Assembly: GCF_946886695.1 (NCBI RefSeq) | Contig: NZ_CAMPJD010000020.1 | Location: 1-61,836, forward strand | DNA: 61,836 nt | Direction of reading: 5' to 3' | DNA from: an uncultured Pseudoxanthomonas sp. | Lineage (GTDB): Bacteria; Pseudomonadota; Gammaproteobacteria; Xanthomonadales; Xanthomonadaceae | Part shown: positions 26,222-33,455 of the stretch, piece by piece | How the letters are laid out: each line of letters begins with the position of its first letter | Numbering within the stretch: position 1 is the first letter of the stretch | Notes under the pieces: generated by a model | Database searches by the model: none | What the model was told of the DNA's origin: nothing | What the model saw: the letters and a program-made list of their open reading frames with translations, nothing else | Made by a program: the position numbers and the translations under genes

Positions 26222-26797
26222 TCATTCGGTGGCCCATGCCGGCGTGCCCAGCGTGTAGCCCAGTTCGCCGTCGTAGCGGCCCGGCACGGGCACGTACCGA
26301 AGCGCCTCGGTCGCGCCCGGGCGCGAGGTGAAGAAACTGAAGATCGCCAGCTGCTTGAGCATCGTGAAGTAGTGAGGCGTCAGCGGCCCCGCGTTCACAC
26401 CGCCTTCCTTCGCGGTGGTACCCAGCCCCGCCCTGGCCTCGGCATCCAGCGCACGCAGCAGTGTGGTGCGCGCGTCCCGCGACAGTGAGAGGAACCGTTG
26501 CCCGCCACGCCGATCAAGATCGGCCAGACCGTCGCGGAAGATCGCCTGGTTCTGCGGCGTGTAGCAGTCGGCCACGTATCGGGCCATGAACGCGCCCGTG
26601 CCCGCATCCTTGGCACCCGGCGTGCTGGTCCGCGGCAGGATGGTATCGGCTACCTCGTCCAACAGCGCCACATCGGCGTCGGAAAAGGCGTTCGCAGCGC
26701 CGGCAACCGGCGCCTGTGCGTAGCCGAACGCCGGCATGCCGATCATGGCCGCGCCGGTGGCGGCGGCGATCATCTTCAGGAGTTCCCGACGTTCCAT
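26222..26797 (-). CDS. Gluconate 2-dehydrogenase subunit 3-like protein, Tat-exported
   Basis: A 191-residue protein with a Tat-type leader (MERRELLKMIAAATGAAMIG) and the subunit-3 pattern: DADVALLDEVADTILPRTST-PGAKDAG, FMARYVADCYTP, and a Phe/Tyr-rich C-terminal part. Members are small subunits that help export and maturation of GMC flavoprotein dehydrogenases. Its ATG overlaps the stop of the GMC gene as ATGA, giving one-to-one coupling. The Tat leader probably carries the folded, FAD-loaded GMC partner, which lacks its own leader, across the membrane. Confidence 0.88.
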   Translation of the reverse strand: MERRELLKMIAAATGAAMIGMPAFGYAQAPVAGAANAFSDADVALLDEVADTILPRTSTPGAKDAGTGAFMARYVADCYTPQNQAIFRDGLADLDRRGGQRFLSLSRDARTTLLRALDAEARAGLGTTAKEGGVNAGPLTPHYFTMLKQLAIFSFFTSRPGATEALRYVPVPGRYDGELGYTLGTPAWATE

Positions 26798-28482
26798 CAC
26801 AGGTTCCCCGCCTTGAGTTCTTGCACCGCGTGGTCCGCCGCACGCGCCGTCAACGCCATGTAGGTCAGCGACGGATTCACGCAGGCGCCTGAGGTCATGC
26901 AGGCGCCATCGGTCACGTAGACGTTCGGCGCATCCCACACCTGGTTGTGCATGTTCAGTACCGACGTTTTCCGGTCCCGTCCCATCCGCGCGGTACCCAT
27001 TTCGTGGATACCCATGCCCGGTGCGTAGTCATCGTCATGCACTCGGACGTCCCGGACGCCCGCGGCCTCCAGCATCTCCGCGGCATCGGCGCCCATGTCC
27101 TTGCGCATGGCGAGCTCGTTCTCGCGCATGGTCACGTCCATCGCCAGCACCGGCAAACCCCACTTGTCCTTGCGTTCGGGGTCCAGGCTGATCCGGTTGT
27201 CGTGATACGGCAGCATCTCGCCGAACCCGGTCATGCCGATGCGCCACTCGCCCGGCTGGCTCAGCGCCTCCTTCAGTTCCGCACCGATATTGAGCTCGGC
27301 GATCTCGCGCGACCACCCCGTGCGGCTGGCGCCGCCCTGATAGCCGAAGCCGCGCATGTAGGCGCGATTGTCGCTGCCGACGTTGCGGAAGCGCGGAATG
27401 TAGAAACCGCAGGGGCGACGGCCGAAATAGTACTTGTCCTCGTACCCCTCGACGCGGCCCGATGCGCCCACGCGGAAATGATGGTCCATGACATTGTGGC
27501 CCAGCTCGCCCGAGGAAGAACCCAGACCGCCTTCCCAGACATCGGTGGCCGAATTCATCAGCAGCCAGGTGGAGTTGAACGAGGACGCATTGAGGAAGAC
27601 CACCTTGGCCGTGTACGCGTAGGTCTGGCCGTTCTCGGCGTCGATGATTTCCACCCCTCGCGCGCGCTTGCGGTCCTTGTCGTAGAGCACCTCCTTGACG
27701 ATCGAGAACGGCCGCAGCGTCAAGTTGCCCGTCTTCATCGCCGCCGGAAGCGTGGCCGATTGTGTGGAAAAGTACGCGCCGAACGGACAACCTAAAACGC
27801 ACTTGTTGCGGTACTGGCAGTTCACCCGGCCCTGTTCGGGCTTGGGCTGGGTGATGTTGGCGGTGCGCGAGTGGATGAGGTGGCGCGTGCCGCCGAAGGC
27901 CTGTTTGATCCGCGCGGCTACGTCCTTCTCGACGATGTTCAAAGGAATGGGCGGCAGGAATTCGCCATCGGGCAGGACGTCCAGGCCTTCTCGCGTACCG
28001 GCGATGCCGGCGAACTTCTCGACGTGGTCGTACCAGGGCGCGATGTCGGCATAGCGGATCGGCCAGTCGGTGGCGATGCCTTCTTTCAGGTTCGCCTCGA
28101 AATCCAGATCCGACAGGCGATAGCTCTGCCGGCCCCACATCAGTGATCGGCCGCCGACGTGGTAGCCGCGGTACCAGTCGAAGCGCTTGGTTTCCGTGTA
28201 GGGGCAATCCTGCTCGTTCGCCCACATGTCCAGCGTGTTCTCGCCCAGGCCGCCGTCACGCGCGCGGACCGGGAACCTGGCCCGCATCTCCTGGGTGGGA
28301 TGATTGCGATGCGGGTAATCCCACGACTCCTTCATCGCGTTCACGTAGCCTTTGACGTGTTCGATGTTACGGCCGCGCTCCAGCATCAGGACTTTGAGGC
28401 CTTTCTCGGTCAGTTCTTTGGCAGCCCAACCGCCGCTGATTCCCGAGCCGACGACGATGGCGTCGTAGTGATTGTCTGCCAT
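26797..28482 (-). CDS. GMC-family flavoprotein dehydrogenase
   Basis: A 561-residue GMC oxidoreductase. FAD-binding Rossmann motif near residue 10 (VVGSGISGGWAAKELTEKG), LMLERG, a flavin-contacting GGRSLMWGRQSYR, a CPFGAYFST segment, and the C-terminal HEMGTARMG plus NPSLTYMAL with the catalytic His/Asn region. No leader; partner of the Tat-exported subunit 3 encoded directly after it. GMC members with such a subunit oxidise gluconate, fructose, sorbitol or C3 of glycosides. The adjacent DUF1080 gene favours glycoside C3 oxidation. The frame is open to 28728 but ATG 28482 immediately precedes the dinucleotide fold. Confidence 0.9.
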   Translation of the reverse strand: MADNHYDAIVVGSGISGGWAAKELTEKGLKVLMLERGRNIEHVKGYVNAMKESWDYPHRNHPTQEMRARFPVRARDGGLGENTLDMWANEQDCPYTETKRFDWYRGYHVGGRSLMWGRQSYRLSDLDFEANLKEGIATDWPIRYADIAPWYDHVEKFAGIAGTREGLDVLPDGEFLPPIPLNIVEKDVAARIKQAFGGTRHLIHSRTANITQPKPEQGRVNCQYRNKCVLGCPFGAYFSTQSATLPAAMKTGNLTLRPFSIVKEVLYDKDRKRARGVEIIDAENGQTYAYTAKVVFLNASSFNSTWLLMNSATDVWEGGLGSSSGELGHNVMDHHFRVGASGRVEGYEDKYYFGRRPCGFYIPRFRNVGSDNRAYMRGFGYQGGASRTGWSREIAELNIGAELKEALSQPGEWRIGMTGFGEMLPYHDNRISLDPERKDKWGLPVLAMDVTMRENELAMRKDMGADAAEMLEAAGVRDVRVHDDDYAPGMGIHEMGTARMGRDRKTSVLNMHNQVWDAPNVYVTDGACMTSGACVNPSLTYMALTARAADHAVQELKAGNL

Positions 28483-28507
28483 GGGATTTCCCTGGTGGAT
28501 ATCGGAT

Positions 28508-29386
28508 TCAGATGTCGCAGAGGCGCACGGCCTCGCGCAGCGAGGCGATGGGGTCGGCGGCGGTGGGCATGAACTCCTGCGCCACGTAACCGTCGAAGCC
28601 CGTGTCGCGGATGGCGCGGCAGATGGCGGGATAGTTGAGTTCCTGGTCCTCGCCGATCTCGTGCCGGCCAGGCACGCCCGCGGTGTGGTAATGCCTGAAG
28701 AACGCGTGGTGCTTGCGGATCGTGGCAATCACGTCGCCTTCCATGATCTGCATGTGGTAGATGTCGTAGAGCAGGCCGAAATGATCGGAGCCCAGCCGCT
28801 CGCACAGCGCCACGCCCCAGCCGGAGCGATCGCACAGATAGTCGGGGTGATCCACCTTCGAGTTCAGCAACTCCATGATCAGCATGACGCCGCGCTTCTC
28901 CGCATGGCCCAGGATCCGTTTCAGGCCGGCTTCGGCGTTGGCCAGGCCCTCCTGCGGATCCATGCCGTTGCGATTTCCGGAGAAGCAGATGAGGTTGCGA
29001 TAACCGGCGTCCGCCACCAGATCGATGTGGCGCGTATAGCGCTCGACCAGCTGATCGTGGAATTGGGTGGCGGCGAAGCCTTTATCCAGGCCAAGCTCTG
29101 CGCCGTTGCACATCGAGCTGAATACGCCATGCGCTTTCAGCGTCAGCCAGTCCTGCGGGCCGACCAGGTCGATGGCGGCAAAACCGATGCCCTTCACCGT
29201 CTCGCACAACTGGGCAATCGACAACTTCGGGAATGTCCAGCGGGCGACGGAGTGTTTCAGCGTGCCTTTGAGCGGCGCCGCTGCATCGGTGCCGGACACC
29301 AGGCCGGCACCGACCAGCCCAACGCTGCCCAACATGGCGGCGCGCAGCGCATCCCGGCGTGTAAACCCCTCGCCCTGCGCGCTCAT
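28508..29386 (-). CDS. Tat-exported hydroxypyruvate-isomerase-like TIM barrel
   Basis: A 292-residue protein. The leader has a twin-arginine motif (TRRDALRAAMLGSVG) and ends near AGLVSGTDAAA. The body is a hydroxypyruvate-isomerase-like TIM barrel: IDLVGPQDW, NLICFSGNRNG, MLIMELLNSKVDHP, LLYDIYHMQIMEGD, RHYHTAGVPGRHE and YVAQEFMP, which carry the usual metal ligands. ATG 29386 is preferred; ATG 29452 would put 22 residues before the Tat motif. First gene of the leftward unit, 25 bases before the GMC gene, and preceded by the second LacI operator. It is the third TIM-barrel enzyme of the locus and the second exported one. Confidence 0.8.
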   Translation of the reverse strand: MSAQGEGFTRRDALRAAMLGSVGLVGAGLVSGTDAAAPLKGTLKHSVARWTFPKLSIAQLCETVKGIGFAAIDLVGPQDWLTLKAHGVFSSMCNGAELGLDKGFAATQFHDQLVERYTRHIDLVADAGYRNLICFSGNRNGMDPQEGLANAEAGLKRILGHAEKRGVMLIMELLNSKVDHPDYLCDRSGWGVALCERLGSDHFGLLYDIYHMQIMEGDVIATIRKHHAFFRHYHTAGVPGRHEIGEDQELNYPAICRAIRDTGFDGYVAQEFMPTAADPIASLREAVRLCDI

Positions 29387-29547
29387 GGACCCAGCCACGG
29401 CCGGCGAACGCTCGAAACTTTCGTTCGAGACATCGTTGCCATCACGAGGCATGCGCCGGACGAGATGCGACACGCCGCTCTGATCGAATAGACATACATC
29501 GATTTCCCGGCCTCCCAACCGGCACGAAGCTTCAAATATTCGCCTCA

Positions 29548-29591
29548 ATGCAATCGATTGCACCATAAAGCAGCCGAACACTCCGGTGCAA
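29548..29591 (-). promoter_or_regulatory. Promoter with LacI operator for the leftward unit
   Basis: On the minus strand, TTGCAC (29586-29591) and TTATGG (29563-29568) are separated by 17 bases and directly followed by the palindrome TGCAATCGATTGCA (29549-29562). The palindrome equals the one at 20665-20680 at 15 of 16 positions, and both abut a -10-like element, so binding would block the transcription start. Confidence 0.7.
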
Positions 29592-29731
29592 GACGCCACG
29601 CACGAATTCTCATGCTGCAGAGCACAACAATTCGAACATTGCGTGGGCTCTACAGCACGATTTCCGGAAAGCGCGTTTGCAGCGCCATGCCCCTCTCCGA
29701 CATACGCATGACTCATGATAAGCAGCGTGCT

Positions 29732-29959
29732 GGCTGGCGGTCATCAGCGGCCCCACCGTGTGCACGAACGGACCGGCGCAGTTGAGCGGCACGTTGATGT
29801 CCTGCAGCCCGCGCCTGACATCGACCAGGTCATCGAGCGCGAGCATGCGAGCCTGCAGTGGCTCTTCGTCACGTCCAGCAAGGACGAGTGTCGGCCCGAT
29901 TTCCTTCGCCCGTGCGGCGGCCAGACGCACGGTGTCGCCGGGGCGTCGTGAATCATCAT
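29732..29959 (-). pseudogene. Saccharopine dehydrogenase/enoyl reductase-family remnant
   Basis: From ATG 29959 the frame encodes MMIHDA and then loses sense; shifting frame near 29943 gives RLAAARAKE, LVLAGRDEEPLQA, and DINVPLNCAGPFVHTVGPLMTA. These match the N-terminal NAD(P)-binding part of saccharopine dehydrogenase-like proteins (trans-acting enoyl reductase type), which normally continue for 300 residues or more. The resemblance stops near 29732. So it is both frameshifted and truncated. From 29592 to 29731 I recognise nothing. Confidence 0.6.
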
Positions 29960-30100
29960 CTTCTTCGTGTTGTTTTCCTCGCCGGTTCACAGTACCCGAG
30001 TCCCGCCAGGCTCCGCGCAGTTAACGTATCGCTTGCTAGACTCGCCCATGCACTACGTCCGCCCAGTTCTGTCCGATTCACTGCCATAAGGATCCGAACT

Positions 30101-31756
30101 ATGCGCAAGGGCTCTGCCTTGCTGGTCGATGCGCTTGAGAACGAAGGCGTGGACCGTATTTTCGGCGTACCGGGGGAGGAGAATCTCGACTTCCTGGAGT
30201 CGCTCCGGACCTCACGCATCGAACTCGTCCTGACGCGTCATGAACAAGCAGCCGCCTTCATGGCGGCGACGCATGGGCGGCTCACGGGTAAGCCAGGCGT
30301 CTGCCTCGCCACGTTGGGCCCGGGCGCACTGAATTTCTCGACCGGTGCAGCCTATGCCCATCTCGGGGCCATGCCGATGATCCTTCTTACCGGCCAGAAA
30401 GCCGTGATGAGCGCCAAGCAGGCTCGTTTCCAGATCGTGGATATCGTCGCGTCGATGAAGCCACTGACCAAGATGACGCGCCAGATCGTCAGCGCGGCGT
30501 CCATTCCCGCCACCGTGCGTGATGCGTTCCGTGTTGCCACGGAGGAGAGGCCGGGGCCGGTGCATCTCGAGTTGCCGGAGGACGTCGCCGCCGAAGAGGT
30601 CGAAAGTTCCCCCGTCATTCCGGTGCACCCGATCGAGCGTCCCCTCGCCCCTCCTGCCGCGCTCGACCGGGCGGTGGAGGCCATCCTCGCCGCCAAGCGC
30701 CCGTTGGTGATGATCGGTGCGGCCGGCAGCCGGCCGTGGCTGACCGCGGCGTTATCGACCTTCGTGATGCGTACCCGGCTCCCCTTCTTCAACACGCAAA
30801 TGGGCAAGGGTGCGGTCACTGGCGGCTCCAACCTCTACATGGGCACCGCCGCGCTCTCGGAGGGCGACTATGTCCACGAAGCCGTCGCGCGTGCCGACCT
30901 GATCATCGCCATCGGCCATGACACGGTCGAGAAACCCCCCTTCCTCATGAAGAACAGCGGCGGACCGCAGGTCATCCATGTCGGCTACCAATCCGCCACG
31001 GTTGAGCAGGTCTACCATCCGGATATCGAGGTGATCGGCGATATTGGAACCTCCGTCGAAGCGCTCGCGGAGCGGCTCGAAGGCCGCCTGTCTCCCGACG
31101 AAGGGATGATCGCGCAGCGCCAGAAGATCCTTGCCCGCCTCAACGACCGCGCCCAAGAGGATCGCTTCCCGGTCACGCCCCAGCGCCTCGTCCACGATGT
31201 GCGCGAGGTCATGCCGGACGACGGCATCGTCTGTCTCGACAATGGCATGTACAAGATCTGGTTCGCCCGCAACTACCGCACACATGTCGCCAATACACTG
31301 CTGCTCGACAACGCGCTCGCCACGATGGGTGCCGGCCTGCCTTCCGCGATGATGGCGGCGATGCTCTATCCACATCGTCGCATCATGGCGGTCTGCGGCG
31401 ATGGCGGCTTCATGATGAACTCGCAGGAGATGGAAACTGCCGTGAGGCTCGGGCTTAACCTGGTCGTGGTCATCCTGAACGACAGTGCGTACGGCATGAT
31501 CCGCTGGAAGCAGGCAGTCGATGGCTTCGCGGATTTCGGCATGCGCTTCGGCAATCCCGACTTCGTGCGCTATGCCCAAGCTTATGGCGCGAAGGGTTCG
31601 CGGGTGACCGCAGTCCAGGATCTCGTGCCGACGCTCGAAGCCGCCTTCGCCGGTGGCGGGGTCCATCTGGTTGACGTGCCGATCGATTATTCCGAGAACA
31701 CGCGCGTTCTGGTCGACGAATTGCGCAATAGGAAACCCGGCCTGGAGTGCGCGTGA
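30101..31756 (+). CDS. Acetolactate synthase-family TPP enzyme
   Basis: A 551-residue thiamine-diphosphate enzyme with the three usual domains: N-terminal Pyr domain (IFGVPGEENLDFLESL; catalytic Glu in LTRHEQAAAFMA), central domain (about 190-330), and C-terminal PP domain with VCGDGGFMMNSQEMETA ... LNDSAYGMI, the GDG-N metal/TPP motif. Similar proteins are annotated acetolactate synthase large subunit. No small regulatory subunit is nearby and the partner is an aldehyde dehydrogenase, so a catabolic carboligase or decarboxylase is more likely than branched-chain amino acid synthesis. ATG 30101 is chosen because the Pyr domain starts there; the frame is open to 29858. Sits behind a broken gene, suggesting an acquired segment. 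Confidence 0.8.
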   Translation: MRKGSALLVDALENEGVDRIFGVPGEENLDFLESLRTSRIELVLTRHEQAAAFMAATHGRLTGKPGVCLATLGPGALNFSTGAAYAHLGAMPMILLTGQKAVMSAKQARFQIVDIVASMKPLTKMTRQIVSAASIPATVRDAFRVATEERPGPVHLELPEDVAAEEVESSPVIPVHPIERPLAPPAALDRAVEAILAAKRPLVMIGAAGSRPWLTAALSTFVMRTRLPFFNTQMGKGAVTGGSNLYMGTAALSEGDYVHEAVARADLIIAIGHDTVEKPPFLMKNSGGPQVIHVGYQSATVEQVYHPDIEVIGDIGTSVEALAERLEGRLSPDEGMIAQRQKILARLNDRAQEDRFPVTPQRLVHDVREVMPDDGIVCLDNGMYKIWFARNYRTHVANTLLLDNALATMGAGLPSAMMAAMLYPHRRIMAVCGDGGFMMNSQEMETAVRLGLNLVVVILNDSAYGMIRWKQAVDGFADFGMRFGNPDFVRYAQAYGAKGSRVTAVQDLVPTLEAAFAGGGVHLVDVPIDYSENTRVLVDELRNRKPGLECA

Positions 31757-31862
31757 GCGGATCTGTCGCGACGCCATCTGTCGTCAATGACGGCTTGCAG
31801 AGCCGCGCAGAGAACGGCGCCCCGCTTCTCCCTCGAGCATCTGACGTGTGAGGAAATCCACC

Positions 31863-33245
31863 ATGCTGAACGTCGTGCAGGCCTTCGACCGTGCACCGAT
31901 CGCGGAAATAGAAACCGACGATGCCATGGCACTGGAGCGCAAACTGCAAGCCGCCGAGCGCGTGTTCAAGGATCGTGACGGCTGGCTCAAGCCGCATCAG
32001 CGCATTGCCATCCTGCGCAGGCTGGCCCTTCTGATGGAAGGTAAGCGCGACAAGCTGGCCATGCAGATCGCGCGCGAGGGTGGCAAGCCGCTACCTGACG
32101 CTATCGTCGAGACAACGCGCGCCATTGACGGCGTCCACAACGCCGCCGACGAACTGCGGAACTTCGCTGGCCGGGAGATCCCGATGGGCCTGTCGGCCGC
32201 TGCGGAGAATCGCTGGGCGTTTACCACCAAAGAGCCCATCGGCATCGTGGCGGCGATCTCGGCGTTCAATCATCCGCTGAACCTGATCGTCCACCAAGTC
32301 GCGCCGGCCATCGCGGTCGGCTGCCCCGTCATCGTCAAACCCGCGAGCACGACCCCCCTCTCCTGCATCGAGTTCGTTGCGATGGCACATGAAGCCGGCC
32401 TACCCGCGCCCTGGTGCCAAAGCTTCGTACCGGAAGGCAATGAATTGGCCGAAAAGCTGGCAACCGACAAGCGGGTCGCCTTCCTGAGTTTTATCGGCTC
32501 GGCCAGGGTCGGTTGGTCGCTACATGCCAAGCTCGCCCATGGGGCGCGCTCGGCGCTTGAGCATGGGGGTCTTGCGCCGGCCATCGTCGATCGCAGCGCT
32601 GACCTCGACAAGATCATCGAGCCGATCGTGAAGGGCGGTTATTACCATGCTGGCCAGGTTTGCGTATCGACGCAGCGCATCTACGTCCACCACGAGATCG
32701 CCGACGACTTCACGCACAGGCTCATCGCTCGCGTCGAAAGATTGCGCACCGGCAATCCCACGTTGAAGGAGACCGAGGTTGGCCCACTGATTCTGCCACG
32801 AGAGGCAGACCGGGTCGCGGAATGGATCGAGGAGGCGGTCAAGGGCGGCGTCAAGCTCGCTACCGGCGGAACACGCCTCTCTGAGACGACGCTGCAACCT
32901 GCGGTGCTGCTCGATCCCCCTGTCGACGCACGGGTATCCCTGCAAGAGATCTTCGGCCCGGTGGTCGCGGTCTACCGCTATAGCGATCTCGACGAGGCGA
33001 TTGCGCGCGCCAACGCCCTGCCCACCGCATTCCAGGCCAGCATCTTCGCCCAAGACATTGATATCGCCCTGCGCGCGGCCAACCGTCTGGATGCCTCGGC
33101 GGTGATGATCAACGACCTTACCGCCTTTCGCACCGACTGGATGCCTTTCGCTGGCCGCAAGGAATCCGGGTATGGCACCGGCGGCATTCCCTACACCATG
33201 CGCGACATGACTCAGGAAAAGATGATCCTCATGCGCAGGAGCTGA
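31863..33245 (+). CDS. NAD(P)-dependent aldehyde dehydrogenase
   Basis: A 460-residue ALDH superfamily member: ISAFNHPLNLIVHQVAPAIA, CPVIVKPAS cofactor loop, FIGSARVG, general-base Glu in ALEHGGLAPAIV, nucleophile Cys in YYHAGQVCVSTQRI, and QEIFGPVVAVYRY. GAGGAAA precedes ATG 31863. It lies 106 bases after the TPP enzyme, same strand. The two may act in sequence, the TPP enzyme making an aldehyde and this one oxidising it, or the reverse. The HGG in place of the common LGG at the Glu motif places it in the branch of phosphonoacetaldehyde/lactaldehyde-like ALDHs; substrate unknown. Confidence 0.85.
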   Translation: MLNVVQAFDRAPIAEIETDDAMALERKLQAAERVFKDRDGWLKPHQRIAILRRLALLMEGKRDKLAMQIAREGGKPLPDAIVETTRAIDGVHNAADELRNFAGREIPMGLSAAAENRWAFTTKEPIGIVAAISAFNHPLNLIVHQVAPAIAVGCPVIVKPASTTPLSCIEFVAMAHEAGLPAPWCQSFVPEGNELAEKLATDKRVAFLSFIGSARVGWSLHAKLAHGARSALEHGGLAPAIVDRSADLDKIIEPIVKGGYYHAGQVCVSTQRIYVHHEIADDFTHRLIARVERLRTGNPTLKETEVGPLILPREADRVAEWIEEAVKGGVKLATGGTRLSETTLQPAVLLDPPVDARVSLQEIFGPVVAVYRYSDLDEAIARANALPTAFQASIFAQDIDIALRAANRLDASAVMINDLTAFRTDWMPFAGRKESGYGTGGIPYTMRDMTQEKMILMRRS

Positions 33246-33455
33246 GATTTCCAGAAGCCTTCGCAGCTGCAACCTGCGGCTGCATTCGGCCCGCACCATA
33301 GAGATCCTATCCGAGCGACTGCACCGCTGTATCGCGCGGCACGGCAAGCCCCAGCTTCATCGAAGACCACATGCTTACAAACGGCATGGTACTCATGGAT
33401 GAACACAGCGAATGCGGGCCGAACATGTGTGAATCAGTGTCGCTGACGCCAGCGC

